Source of the DNA: Chryseobacterium gleum
GTDB taxonomy: Bacteria > Bacteroidota > Bacteroidia > Flavobacteriales > Weeksellaceae
Direction: 5' to 3'
DNA length: 64,000 bases
Assembly (NCBI RefSeq): GCF_900636535.1
Contig: NZ_LR134289.1
Span: 3,296,001 to 3,360,000 of the forward strand
Below are positions 35,737 through 43,799 of this stretch, one piece after another. Made by a program: the position numbers and the translations under genes. Under the pieces are notes generated by a model, which saw only the letters and a list, made by a program, of their open reading frames with translations, did not search any database and was not told the origin of the DNA. Each line of letters begins with the position of its first letter. Positions within the stretch are counted from its first letter, which is position 1.

Positions 35737-35767
35737 TTGCTTGGTACCAATATTCATATTATATTTG
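35737..35767 (+). promoter_or_regulatory. Promoter of second tRNA-Asn
   Basis: TTG (35737-35739), 20 nt, TATATTTG (35760-35767). The -7 box is inside the direct repeat and the -33 outside it, yet spacing is the same as for copy 1. Confidence 0.7.
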
Positions 35768-35895
35768 CACCACTTAAAACAAAGGACATTCCTCCTTAGC
35801 TCAGTTGGTTAGAGCATCTGACTGTTAATCAGAGGGTCGCTGGTTCGAGCCCAGCAGGAGGAGCAAAAAGACTTACAGAAATGTAGGTCTTTTTT
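35760..35895 (+). repeat. 136-bp perfect direct repeat, copy 2 (contains tRNA-Asn)
   Basis: Identical by eye to 29483-29618, 6277 bp downstream in the same orientation. The two copies bracket two unknown lipoproteins and the S41 protease. Confidence 0.9.
35790..35863 (+). tRNA. tRNA-Asn (anticodon GTT), second copy
   Basis: Identical to the 29513-29586 gene across all 74 nt, with the same loop CTGTTAA and discriminator G, no encoded CCA. Confidence 0.97.
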
Positions 35896-36133
35896 ATTTT
35901 ATATTCTTAAAAGTATCAGAGTCAACTTATAAAGGCGACCACTTTATCCATTCCATTAATCCTCTGATTATTATCTCTTAAGCGTTAAAATTTTCAATTA
36001 TTTTTTCAACAACACTTATATTATTTTCGTTACTTTTGTCGTTTTATAAGGTAGAATAAAAATATTTTATTTTTTTACCTTTTTTTAAATAAACTGCATG
36101 CTTTTTGTTTATGCTAATTGCCTGAAGAAACGA

Positions 36134-38665
36134 ATGATGTTAAACAATAACTCCCAAAAACACTATCTTTTATTTTTTTTCCTGATTCTCTCCGGTTCCG
36201 TATGCGCTCAAAACAAGGCCAGCGGTAAGGTGGTTGACGAAAAGAACAATAAAGAACTGAATAAAGTTGATATTTTCATCAACAATAATGCGACCCCTTC
36301 CCTGACGACAACTTCAGGTAGTTTCACCGTTCAGTCAGACAGCATTATCCATCAGTTAAGATTTTCCAGAAAAAACTATGTAACGGAAACCCTTGACATT
36401 ACTCCAGAAAATGCAGAAAATATTTTCGTACAGCTTTCGCAAGCTAAAGTAAGTGACATCCAGGAGATTGTTCTTCAAAGCGGTAAGACTAAATACAAAA
36501 ATAAAAAAGAAAACCCCGCTTATGCTATTATGCAGAAGGTCTGGGCACAAAAAAGAAATAACGGATTAGAAAAGTTCGATACGTATTCCTACAAAGAATA
36601 TGAAAAAACGCAGTTTGACCTGAACAATCTGGACAGTGCGTTTATGAAGAAAAAGATCTTCAATAAACTTGATTTCATTTTCAGTTATGCAGATTCCACA
36701 GCAAGCGGAAGACTTGGACTTCCCATCTTCCTGAATGAAGCGGTTTATGAAAATTATGGTAAAAACAAACCGGATAAAGACAGTAAAAGAACTTTGGTTG
36801 CTCAGAAAACTTCAGGTTTCCAGGACAATCAGGTGATTACCGTTTCAGCTAAAAACCTCTATCGTGATATTAATATTTACGATAATACCCTGAATTACTT
36901 CGACATTGGTTTCCAGAGTCCGGTAGGAACGGATGGTTTCAGCACCTACGATTACAGCCTTATGGACACCATTACGATCCGTGGGGAAAAAGCATTCCAG
37001 ATAAGATACCAGCCAAAAAGAAAAGATATCCTTGCATTCCAAGGAAATCTTTATATTGATACAGATACTTATGCTGTATTAGGAGCAACATTGAAGTCAA
37101 CCCAGAAAATCAATGTCAACTTTGTCAACAGTGTCTATACTCAGGTAGAATACGACAATCCTGATGATGCCACGTTTCTTCCTAAAAAACTGATTACCGA
37201 ATTTGAAATGAGTCCTTTTTCAAAAAAGAAAGGAGCCAAAAGCATCATCGCCAAAAGATCTGTAGATTATTCCGATTATCAGTTTAATAAGCCTCTAGAC
37301 CCAAAGGTTTTCAAGCGTACTGAAGAAGAATACGAAGACCAGTTTACCAATAAAGATGAAGCTTACTGGACAAAGGTCAGACCCGACACTTTATCCAAAG
37401 CAGAGCAGGGCGTTTACAACATGCTTGACCAGCTTCAGCAGACCCCGAAATTCAACAGGATGGTGAAGCTGTTTGAAACCCTTGGTTCACGTTATTATAA
37501 TGCCTTCAAAGGAATAGATATTGGTCCCATATTTTCAATTTATGGAAGAAATGAAGTAGAAGGAGACAGAATACGATTGGGAGCAAGAACCTATTTCGGA
37601 TTGAATGATACCTGGAGAGCCCAGTTTTATACAGCCTACGGGTTCAAAGACCAGCAGATCAAATATGGAGTTGAGGCAAGGTATATGTTCAATAAGCTGA
37701 ACCGTTTTATGATTGGAGCAGGAACCAGCAGAGATATTGTTCAGCTTGGAGGACAGCTTACATCCGGTGATGGCGTTACACCTCAATCCTCATCTACCAG
37801 CACTTTTTTTGCAAGAGGGGAAAACATTTCTTTAAGTTCTGTCAATAAAACAAGTGTTTTTGCAGCTATTGAACCGTGGAAAAACTTTCAGATAAGAATA
37901 GATGGAGTGATGCAGAGCATTAAATCTGCAATTCCTGAGAAATTCAATCTGATGTATTATAAAGACGGACAGCTGAGAAAGACCGTTAATGACTCACATG
38001 TTACCATCAGCTTAATCGCAAAGCCCGGCGCTAAATTTTCCCAAACCGGAATTGACCGTTATCAGGCCAGAAACCTGGCTCCAACGATTGTTTTAAGATA
38101 TACCAGAGGTATTGAAGGTTTATTCAATGCTGACTTTAATTATGACAAGCTGCAGTTTATGCTCTATAAGCCGTTTTTGATTGGAAGCATGGGAAAACTG
38201 GTTGTTAATTTCGAAGCAGGAAAGAATTTCAGCACTGTTCCTTTGGCATTACAGAATATAATCCCTGCCAACCTTTCATATGGTTTGGTACCCAATACAT
38301 TCTCACAGCTTAATTATTATGAATTTGTAACTGATGCTTATACTACCCTTCAATTAGAACACCATTTTAACGGTAAGATCCTTTCTTATATTCCTTTGAT
38401 TAAAAAACTGAAGCTTAGAGAGGTTGCATTTATCAGAGGTGCATACGGAACATTAAGTGATGCATCCAAAGCCATCAATGTGGAAGGATTTAAATACTCT
38501 GCACCCAGCGAACATATTTATTATGAATACGGCTTCGGGATTGAAAATATAGGAATCGGAAATCTCAGAATTTTCAGAGTGGATTTCAACTGGAGAGGAA
38601 ATTATCTTGACAAACCGGATATCTCAAAATTCGGTGTTAAGGCAGGGTTCCAGGTAGGATTCTAG
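36134..38665 (+). CDS. DUF5686 / carboxypeptidase-regulatory-like outer membrane protein
   Basis: 843 aa from the ATG at 36134 (MMLNNN), chosen over an upstream ATG because a signal peptide ending at VCAQ follows. An N-terminal CarboxypepD_reg-like beta-sandwich (about 25-105) precedes a large DUF5686 region that ends in strands like an outer membrane barrel, with the last residues VGF. Such proteins are widespread in Bacteroidota, with no proven function. It is a single-gene unit. Confidence 0.88.
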   Translation: MMLNNNSQKHYLLFFFLILSGSVCAQNKASGKVVDEKNNKELNKVDIFINNNATPSLTTTSGSFTVQSDSIIHQLRFSRKNYVTETLDITPENAENIFVQLSQAKVSDIQEIVLQSGKTKYKNKKENPAYAIMQKVWAQKRNNGLEKFDTYSYKEYEKTQFDLNNLDSAFMKKKIFNKLDFIFSYADSTASGRLGLPIFLNEAVYENYGKNKPDKDSKRTLVAQKTSGFQDNQVITVSAKNLYRDINIYDNTLNYFDIGFQSPVGTDGFSTYDYSLMDTITIRGEKAFQIRYQPKRKDILAFQGNLYIDTDTYAVLGATLKSTQKINVNFVNSVYTQVEYDNPDDATFLPKKLITEFEMSPFSKKKGAKSIIAKRSVDYSDYQFNKPLDPKVFKRTEEEYEDQFTNKDEAYWTKVRPDTLSKAEQGVYNMLDQLQQTPKFNRMVKLFETLGSRYYNAFKGIDIGPIFSIYGRNEVEGDRIRLGARTYFGLNDTWRAQFYTAYGFKDQQIKYGVEARYMFNKLNRFMIGAGTSRDIVQLGGQLTSGDGVTPQSSSTSTFFARGENISLSSVNKTSVFAAIEPWKNFQIRIDGVMQSIKSAIPEKFNLMYYKDGQLRKTVNDSHVTISLIAKPGAKFSQTGIDRYQARNLAPTIVLRYTRGIEGLFNADFNYDKLQFMLYKPFLIGSMGKLVVNFEAGKNFSTVPLALQNIIPANLSYGLVPNTFSQLNYYEFVTDAYTTLQLEHHFNGKILSYIPLIKKLKLREVAFIRGAYGTLSDASKAINVEGFKYSAPSEHIYYEYGFGIENIGIGNLRIFRVDFNWRGNYLDKPDISKFGVKAGFQVGF

Positions 38666-38677
38666 ACAATAAAATAG

Positions 38678-38706
38678 TTTCGGCGGCTTCTTTGAAGCCG
38701 CCGAAA
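38678..38706. terminator. Bidirectional GC-rich stem-loop after DUF5686 gene
   Basis: Arms TTTCGGCGGCTTC and GAAGCCGCCGAAA around TTT. Shares the TTTCGG.GGC / GCCGCCGAAA core with the uvrB terminator at 56324-56364. It serves the DUF5686 gene and the convergent peptide gene. Confidence 0.75.
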
Positions 38707-38741
38707 ATTTATTTACCTTTATTCTATATAATGAGAGGTTA

Positions 38742-38906
38742 TTAAAAGCACTCACAACCTTCTACATCAAGCAGACATCGCATTTTCTGTTCATTCGTAA
38801 GTCCGCACCATACGCTACATGATGTAATAGGCTTTGCCGGACACCATACTTCACCTCCGTTAATACTTCTCAGACTTTTCTTCGTTAATTTTCTTAAATT
38901 TTTCAT
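38742..38906 (-). CDS. Cys-rich double-glycine leader peptide 1 (bacteriocin-like)
   Basis: 54 aa, too short for usual ORF lists. The leader MKNLRKLTKKSLRSINGG ends in a double-glycine, the processing signal for C39-type peptidase/ABC exporters. The core begins EVWCPAKP and has six cysteines, ending EGCECF. It matches the Chryseobacterium type annotated as 'bacteriocin-like protein'. Its own promoter (38982-38989) and 28-nt UTR element (38929-38956) precede it. No exporter or modification enzyme is nearby. Function unknown. Confidence 0.85.
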   Translation of the reverse strand: MKNLRKLTKKSLRSINGGEVWCPAKPITSCSVWCGLTNEQKMRCLLDVEGCECF

Positions 38907-38928
38907 GATTGTTTAGTTTTATTTATCA

Positions 38929-38956
38929 CCTACTCTTTTTGCTTTTCGGCTTCCGC
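38929..38956 (-). promoter_or_regulatory. Conserved 28-nt 5'-UTR element, copy 1
   Basis: On the minus strand GCGnnAnCCGAAAAGC followed by a variable stretch and GAGTAGG, ending 22 nt before the peptide 1 ATG. Shared with peptides 2 and 3 at the same length. Confidence 0.75.
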
Positions 38957-38981
38957 ATAATTCTTTTGTTTTAAAGTCGGC

Positions 38982-38989
38982 TAAATATA
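38982..38989 (-). promoter_or_regulatory. -7 element of peptide 1 gene
   Basis: TATATTTA on the minus strand, preceded four bases upstream by TGAAATA (38994-39000), an arrangement also found at peptide 2. Confidence 0.45.
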
Positions 38990-39041
38990 TTAATATTTCA
39001 CTTATTGAAGATATTATTTAAATATTTTTAACTAAATAAAA

Positions 39042-39064
39042 AGCTGAACCTTCACGATTCAGCT
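39042..39064 (-). terminator. Terminator after peptide 2 gene
   Basis: Arms AGCTGAA and TTCAGCT, followed on the minus strand by TTTTTATTT. It separates the peptide 2 and peptide 1 transcripts. Confidence 0.75.
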
Positions 39065-39098
39065 CTATACAATCTCAAAGGGCATTTTTCTTCTATCA

Positions 39099-39263
39099 TT
39101 AAAAGCATTCCGTACATGGTTCAGACAAAATACAGTGTGATTTCTGCCATGGAGTCCAGCTGCACCATTCTTCGCAGGACTGAAACATAGAAGGACAATT
39201 GGCAGCTATCCCACCGGCAATTCCTTTTAAATTTTTTCTGGTTAATTTCTTTACATTTTTCAT
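39099..39263 (-). CDS. Cys-rich double-glycine leader peptide 2 (bacteriocin-like)
   Basis: 54 aa, the same length as peptide 1. The leader MKNVKKLTRKNLKGIAGG ends in a double-glycine. The core IAANCPSMFQSCEEWC... has six cysteines and ends CTECF. Related to peptide 1 in leader and C-terminal Cys-Phe but with a different core. It has its own terminator and its own 28-nt UTR element (39284-39311). Function unknown; a secreted or modified peptide is the natural inference. Confidence 0.85.
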   Translation of the reverse strand: MKNVKKLTRKNLKGIAGGIAANCPSMFQSCEEWCSWTPWQKSHCILSEPCTECF

Positions 39264-39283
39264 AGATATTTGTTTTAATGCTG

Positions 39284-39311
39284 CCTACTCTTGATGCTTT
39301 TCGGCTATCGC
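39284..39311 (-). promoter_or_regulatory. Conserved 28-nt 5'-UTR element, copy 2
   Basis: Minus strand: GCG..AGCCGAAAAGC then GAGTAGG at its end, 20 nt before the peptide 2 ATG. Confidence 0.75.
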
Positions 39312-39337
39312 AACTGTACCACAAATGTGGCAGTGAA

Positions 39338-39345
39338 CAAATATA
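39338..39345 (-). promoter_or_regulatory. -7 element of peptide 2 gene
   Basis: TATATTTG on the minus strand, a perfect TAnnTTTG match, with TGAAATA three bases upstream (39349-39355). The leader also holds a CCACAAATGTGG palindrome at 39319-39330. Confidence 0.6.
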
Positions 39346-39389
39346 AAATATTTCACGAATAAATGAATACTAAGCAATCCGTAAATAAA

Positions 39390-39415
39390 AAAACCTCAGT
39401 AAAAACTGAGGTTTT
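39390..39415 (-). terminator. Terminator after rpmA
   Basis: Arms AAAACCTCAGT and ACTGAGGTTTT around AAAA, ahead of the peptide 2 promoter. Confidence 0.8.
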
Positions 39416-39439
39416 AATTTTTATAAAACGCTTACAAAA

Positions 39440-39697
39440 TTATGCGTTTGGCTCTACAGATACGAAAGATCTGTTGTTTGCTTTCTTTCTGAAAACTACT
39501 TTACCATCTACTAATGCAAACAAAGTGTGATCTTTACCGATTCCCACGTTATCACCTGGGTGGTGCTGAGTACCTCTTTGTCTAACAATAATATTTCCGG
39601 CAATAGCTTCTTGTCCTCCGAAAATCTTCACACCTAATCTTTTAGAGTGAGACTCTCTACCGTTCTTGGAACTACCGACTCCTTTCTTGTGTGCCAT
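39440..39697 (-). CDS. rpmA: 50S ribosomal protein L27
   Basis: 85 aa, standard length. The N-terminus [16 protein letters not shown] and the [23 protein letters not shown] segment are diagnostic. L27 reaches the peptidyl-transferase centre. No N-terminal cleavage extension, unlike Firmicutes. It follows rplU after 12 nt, the universal rplU-rpmA pair. Confidence 0.98.
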   Translation of the reverse strand: MAHKKGVGSSKNGRESHSKRLGVKIFGGQEAIAGNIIVRQRGTQHHPGDNVGIGKDHTLFALVDGKVVFRKKANNRSFVSVEPNA

Positions 39698-39709
39698 TTT
39701 ATTACTGGA

Positions 39710-40288
39710 TTATTTATTAAGTGCTTTAAATTGATCAATGTTCTTAATGATAGCAGCATCTACTTCTTCATGAGTAAGAACATTCTTTTCTAATTCAACT
39801 TTAACTGCTTTACCTAAAGTAATTAAAGTTTCTCTGTTCTCTTTAGACTGAGACAAGTTGTTTTTCTTTAAGTGATAGTTCAGCTCGTGATCTTCACCAA
39901 AGTTAACAGTTGCGTTGTCAGAAAGAACTTCACCTTTCACAGTTTCTTTTTTAGCAGCAGCTTTTTTAGCTCCACCTTCAAATCCTGTAATACCAGTGAT
40001 TACGATTTGAGTTAAAGATTGTCTGTGACCGTTTTTCACTTTGTAACCTTTTCTTCTTTTCTTTTTGAAAACGATTACTTTATCAGCTTTTACGTGGTCA
40101 AGGATCTCTGCTTCAACAGTGATTCCGTTTACAGCTGGGGCGCCTACAGTGATTGCACCGTTTACAGTAAGAAGAACTTTATCGAAAGAAATTTTTCCTC
40201 CTTTATCTCCTTTTAAACGGTTTACAAACAACTTCTGGTCTTGCTCAACTTTGTATTGAAGCCCTGCTATTTCTACAATTGCAAACAT
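39710..40288 (-). CDS. rplU: 50S ribosomal protein L21 with C-terminal extension
   Basis: 192 aa against about 103 for E. coli L21. Residues 1-103 carry the normal L21 fold (MFAIVEIAGLQYKVEQ start, FKKKRRKGYKVKNGHRQ near the end). Residues about 108-192 are an additional Ala/Lys segment and a helical domain (FGEDHELNYHLKKN, HEEVDAAIIKNIDQF). This extension is, to my knowledge, usual in Flavobacteriia. The -7 box TATATTTG lies on the minus strand at 40319-40326. Confidence 0.96.
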   Translation of the reverse strand: MFAIVEIAGLQYKVEQDQKLFVNRLKGDKGGKISFDKVLLTVNGAITVGAPAVNGITVEAEILDHVKADKVIVFKKKRRKGYKVKNGHRQSLTQIVITGITGFEGGAKKAAAKKETVKGEVLSDNATVNFGEDHELNYHLKKNNLSQSKENRETLITLGKAVKVELEKNVLTHEEVDAAIIKNIDQFKALNK

Positions 40289-40318
40289 TGTTTATAAATT
40301 TTTAGTTATTTCGAGGTG

Positions 40319-40326
40319 CAAATATA
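40319..40326 (-). promoter_or_regulatory. -7 element of the rplU-rpmA operon
   Basis: TATATTTG on the minus strand, 30 nt upstream of the rplU start; a possible -33 TTG lies 23 nt further upstream. Confidence 0.6.
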
Positions 40327-40473
40327 CATATAAATTTCTAAATAGCTTACAATCAAAGCAATGTTTTTTTAAATAAAATCCTATTCACTATGTTTTGAAT
40401 AATTTTTTGAAATAAAGTACTCACAATTAAGAGATAATTTATTACCTTCGTTTTACCAAATTGAAATTTATAT

Positions 40474-41361
40474 ATGAAAAGAAACTTTAATCTCTGCTTA
40501 TTAGCAGGCGCCATTGCTGTCACTTCATTGACGGCATGTAGTGATGACCAGATGGACAGCAATGTTCAACCTCAGCAAGAAGCACTTAGTGCAAAAATTG
40601 ATCAGCCGGGAAATACTGAAAAAGGATGCTCTTACGTAGACAACAACTGGAGCTCAAGTTCTGTTTTGCTGACAGGCCTTCAAAACTCCACAGACACCAA
40701 TTTCATGAACGGTCAGATGACTAAAATTGCAGGCATGTGGGGAAGAACCGCTCCTACACTGCGATTTGTAAATGACCCTTCCAATTTCAACTCTACGTAC
40801 AACGCTATTTCTTATTCTACAGGAAAGATCTATTACGGATATGCTATCTATTATGATGCAAAATCAAAAGGTGGCGATATTGTAAACGCAATGATCCTTG
40901 CCCACGAATACGGACATCAGCTTCAGTACATCTTCAATCTTCCTTCTGTATCAGAATCAACATACAGACCGAACGAGCTTGAAGCAGATGGTTTCGCAGG
41001 ATATTATCTGAGAAGACCTAATGGTTACAATAAAACCAGCTTCCCTGAAATTGCAGCAGCTTATGAGTTTGCTCAGAGCATCGGAGACTATCAGACGACC
41101 AATGTCAACCATCACGGAACACCGGCGCAAAGAAGATCAGCAGTTCGTTTAGGATTCCTTCTAGGCCAATACGATCTTAACGCTTCCAATTTCGATTACA
41201 ACTTCTTCTATTACTATCAGGGAGTTTTGAACGGTACGTATAAGATGGCTAAAAACACAGTAAATCCTGAAATTGACGCTTATATGAGCCAATATATAGA
41301 TGAGCTGAGAAAAATTCAGTCAGGAGAAATTTCTGCAGAAGAATTTAAACATCTTCAATAA
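40474..41361 (+). CDS. Lipoprotein zinc metalloprotease, HEYGH type
   Basis: 295 aa lipoprotein, lipobox LTAC (Cys22). The zinc-binding HEYGH is at residues 144-148 with NELEADGFAGYYL about 20 residues later, providing the third ligand (Glu/Asp). This resembles neutral zinc metallopeptidases of the YpfJ type. The segment after it (NHHGTPAQRRSAVRLGFLLG) fits the same family. It probably acts at the outer membrane or periplasm. Substrate unknown; single-gene unit with terminator at 41392-41426. Confidence 0.8.
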   Translation: MKRNFNLCLLAGAIAVTSLTACSDDQMDSNVQPQQEALSAKIDQPGNTEKGCSYVDNNWSSSSVLLTGLQNSTDTNFMNGQMTKIAGMWGRTAPTLRFVNDPSNFNSTYNAISYSTGKIYYGYAIYYDAKSKGGDIVNAMILAHEYGHQLQYIFNLPSVSESTYRPNELEADGFAGYYLRRPNGYNKTSFPEIAAAYEFAQSIGDYQTTNVNHHGTPAQRRSAVRLGFLLGQYDLNASNFDYNFFYYYQGVLNGTYKMAKNTVNPEIDAYMSQYIDELRKIQSGEISAEEFKHLQ

Positions 41362-41391
41362 ACGAGAACATTCATTTTTAGCATATTTAAG

Positions 41392-41426
41392 AAAGGAGGC
41401 GGGCAGTATGTTCCGCCCCTTTTTTG
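41392..41426 (+). terminator. Terminator after metalloprotease gene
   Basis: Arms AAGG.GGCGG and CCGCCCCTT with one bulged base, followed by TTTTTTG. Confidence 0.7.
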
Positions 41427-41485
41427 TTTTAAAAGCTTTTATACCCAACCCAATCAATTTGTTTGTATTTTTGAAAAAAAAATTC

Positions 41486-42037
41486 ATGAAGTATTTGTTG
41501 TTCATCATTTCTTTTTTCACTCTAAGCTCATGTACAATTGCCGGAATAACGAGTGATTATGGCAAACTCTCTCCCTCCGAACAACAGAGCATTATTCCTG
41601 TAGAGGACTTTTCAAGAACAGATACCCGGCATATTTATAAGATCAATGGTCTTCAGCTAAAGAAAGAATTGGCAAATCACCCAAAATCATTAGTATATAT
41701 ATTTACCAATGGCTGTTCATCAAAATTGTGCCTTCCAATGTCTTCATACGAAACATATGCTAAAGAGAAAGGATATAAATTATTCCTGATTATGAGTGGC
41801 TATCATAATATCAGCGAGACAACCAATCAACGCTCAGCTGTCTTCACAGAACCTCTATTTGCGATTGACAATGATTTTTACAACTCGAATATGAGAATGA
41901 CATACACCAGATATTTCGAAAACGATCTTCGTGGGCTGGACCATACTCAAAAACCAGAATGGGAAGGCAATTTATATTTTTTCGAACGCGGACAGCTAAA
42001 ACAAATTACAAAAGAACTTCCAACCCATCTAAAATGA
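41486..42037 (+). CDS. Lipoprotein with thioredoxin-like pattern, unknown function
   Basis: 183 aa from the ATG at 41486 (MKYLLFIIS), which opens into a signal peptide with lipobox LSSC (Cys13); the longer ORF start lacks this. A strand-like YIFTNGCSSKLCLPM resembles the active-site strand of a thioredoxin fold with a C-x4-C spacing, but the rest is not recognisable. Its TGA overlaps the next gene's ATG (ATGA), so it is coupled to the acyltransferase. Confidence 0.65.
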   Translation: MKYLLFIISFFTLSSCTIAGITSDYGKLSPSEQQSIIPVEDFSRTDTRHIYKINGLQLKKELANHPKSLVYIFTNGCSSKLCLPMSSYETYAKEKGYKLFLIMSGYHNISETTNQRSAVFTEPLFAIDNDFYNSNMRMTYTRYFENDLRGLDHTQKPEWEGNLYFFERGQLKQITKELPTHLK

Positions 42038-43122
42038 ACAGAGATCTTTATATTGATTTCGCCAAAGGACTGGCAACACTTTCCATCATATTTATCCATA
42101 CTGCTTTCTGGTCCGGACAGTTTTATATTCCTGCAGAAGTAAGAGTATTCTCCCTTGTTTTTGACGTCGCTCTTTTTTATGCACTGAGTGGCATTACTTC
42201 CGGAGCTAATATTGAAAAAACACTATACCGGTTGTTGAAACTGCAGATCACGTATATGATATTTGTGACTTTCCTCTTCTTTTTAGATTACTTTTTTAAA
42301 GTTTTCGGACTAAGTTTCTTTTCTATGGAATGGCTCCAGAGTTTTTATTCAACATTTGGCTCCAAATATTCCACTACCAGCATTTCAGCAGTTCCTCAAT
42401 GGGAAAATCTCGGAAACTGGTATCTTCATCAATACACCAATGCCGATACCTTTCCGGTTGTCATGGGAAGTTTCTGGTACCTTAAGGTGTATTTTATTTT
42501 AACCGTTTTCGGAGTTCTCATCTTGAGATTTTTCCCGAAACATATCAACTGGTTTATCGGACTTTGCATTGCTTTAACTTTATTATTTAATATTTTCCCG
42601 GAATATTATCCAACCGGACAGGTGGGATATGTCGCTTTTTATCTTGCTGTATTTTTAATCGGGAACAAAATGCGTGGAAAAAAAATTCCTGTTAAAGCAA
42701 TTCCTCTATTATATGCGCTCGTAGGAGCTGCTCTCGTGTGGATGTTCTGGTATTATGGAGGAGATATTTTCTATAAAATCAATAAAAACAAATTCCCGCC
42801 GAAAATCCCGTATATCATCTGGGCATTATTCTCTCTGGTGACATTATTTGTTCTCTATAACAGGCTAAAGATCACAAAAGAAAATTTCATCACTTATATC
42901 GGCAGGAATGCTATATTCTTCTATTTTGCACAGGGAATCAGCTCTTCGCTGGTCTATTTCCTGGTGGTTCCATTAAAAGAAAATATGTCCTGGTGGATTT
43001 TGATGATCATTATTTATATCATTAATATCATTTTAGCTTTTGTAATTTCTGCAGGGCTGAAAAAGGTTGATACCTTAGGCTGGAATATTTTGGAATTCCT
43101 AAGAAGGAAGACAGCCTCTTAA
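42034..43122 (+). CDS. Acyltransferase 3 family membrane protein
   Basis: 362 aa from the ATG at 42034 (MNRDLYIDFAKG), which overlaps the upstream stop by four bases. About ten hydrophobic helices and the N-terminal DFAKGLATLSIIFIHTAFW segment with a conserved histidine mark the OafA/YrhL-like acyltransferase family, which moves acyl groups to surface sugars or lipids. Substrate unknown. The overlap suggests it works with the preceding lipoprotein. Confidence 0.82.
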   Translation: MNRDLYIDFAKGLATLSIIFIHTAFWSGQFYIPAEVRVFSLVFDVALFYALSGITSGANIEKTLYRLLKLQITYMIFVTFLFFLDYFFKVFGLSFFSMEWLQSFYSTFGSKYSTTSISAVPQWENLGNWYLHQYTNADTFPVVMGSFWYLKVYFILTVFGVLILRFFPKHINWFIGLCIALTLLFNIFPEYYPTGQVGYVAFYLAVFLIGNKMRGKKIPVKAIPLLYALVGAALVWMFWYYGGDIFYKINKNKFPPKIPYIIWALFSLVTLFVLYNRLKITKENFITYIGRNAIFFYFAQGISSSLVYFLVVPLKENMSWWILMIIIYIINIILAFVISAGLKKVDTLGWNILEFLRRKTAS

Positions 43123-43196
43123 GACTTTAATGATCAAATTGAAATAAAGTCACATTTCTTACCTCAATTTGTTTAAATTTACAAAAAATTTACAAC

Positions 43197-43775
43197 ATGT
43201 TTAAGTTGAAACTACCTACCGACCCAAGGTGGGCAAATATTGCAGAAGGAAACATTGGAGAAATTTTAACAGATCATGCCTGGTGTGAGCAAAAAGCAGC
43301 CACCAATGCTATTGGACTGATCACGATGCTTCCTGAATATCCTGACATTGTAACAGAACTTCTTGCCATTGCACAGGAAGAGCTGGATCATTTCAATCAG
43401 GTACACGAGATCATCAAAAAGAGAGGCTATACTTTTGGAAGAGCCAGAAAAGATGATTATGTGAATGAACTGGCGAAATTTATCGTTCAGGGAAGCAGAG
43501 AAGACCTCATCGTAGATAAAATGCTGTTTGCCGCTATGATTGAAGCCAGAAGCTGTGAAAGATTCAAAGTTCTTACAGAAAATATCAAAGACGAAGAGCT
43601 TAAAGTTTTCTACAGAGAACTGATGATTTCCGAGGCTAATCATTACACTACTTTTATAGGATTTGCAAGGCAGCTTGGTAATCCTGAAAAAGTAAACCAT
43701 CGCTGGGAAGAATGGCTGGAGTATGAAGCCAGCATTATTAAATCCTACGGAAACAAAGAAACCATTCACGGTTAA
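43197..43775 (+). CDS. miaE: tRNA-(ms2io6A)-hydroxylase MiaE
   Basis: 192 aa diiron protein that hydroxylates ms2i6A37 to ms2io6A37 in tRNA. The iron-ligand motifs are EELDHFNQVH (61-70), EARSCERFK and SEANHYT, with the repeated E..H arrangement of the ferritin-like fold. Its substrate is made by MiaB, encoded at 13904-15349. The next gene starts 24 nt later, so the two may be cotranscribed. Confidence 0.93.
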   Translation: MFKLKLPTDPRWANIAEGNIGEILTDHAWCEQKAATNAIGLITMLPEYPDIVTELLAIAQEELDHFNQVHEIIKKRGYTFGRARKDDYVNELAKFIVQGSREDLIVDKMLFAAMIEARSCERFKVLTENIKDEELKVFYRELMISEANHYTTFIGFARQLGNPEKVNHRWEEWLEYEASIIKSYGNKETIHG

Positions 43776-43799
43776 AATACAAACAGTAAAGAGTATCCA

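Noticed and set aside
29483..35895. Integrated prophage or conjugative element between the tRNA-Asn copies
   Set aside because: No integrase, transposase, phage or mobilisation gene lies between the repeats; only lipoproteins and a protease.
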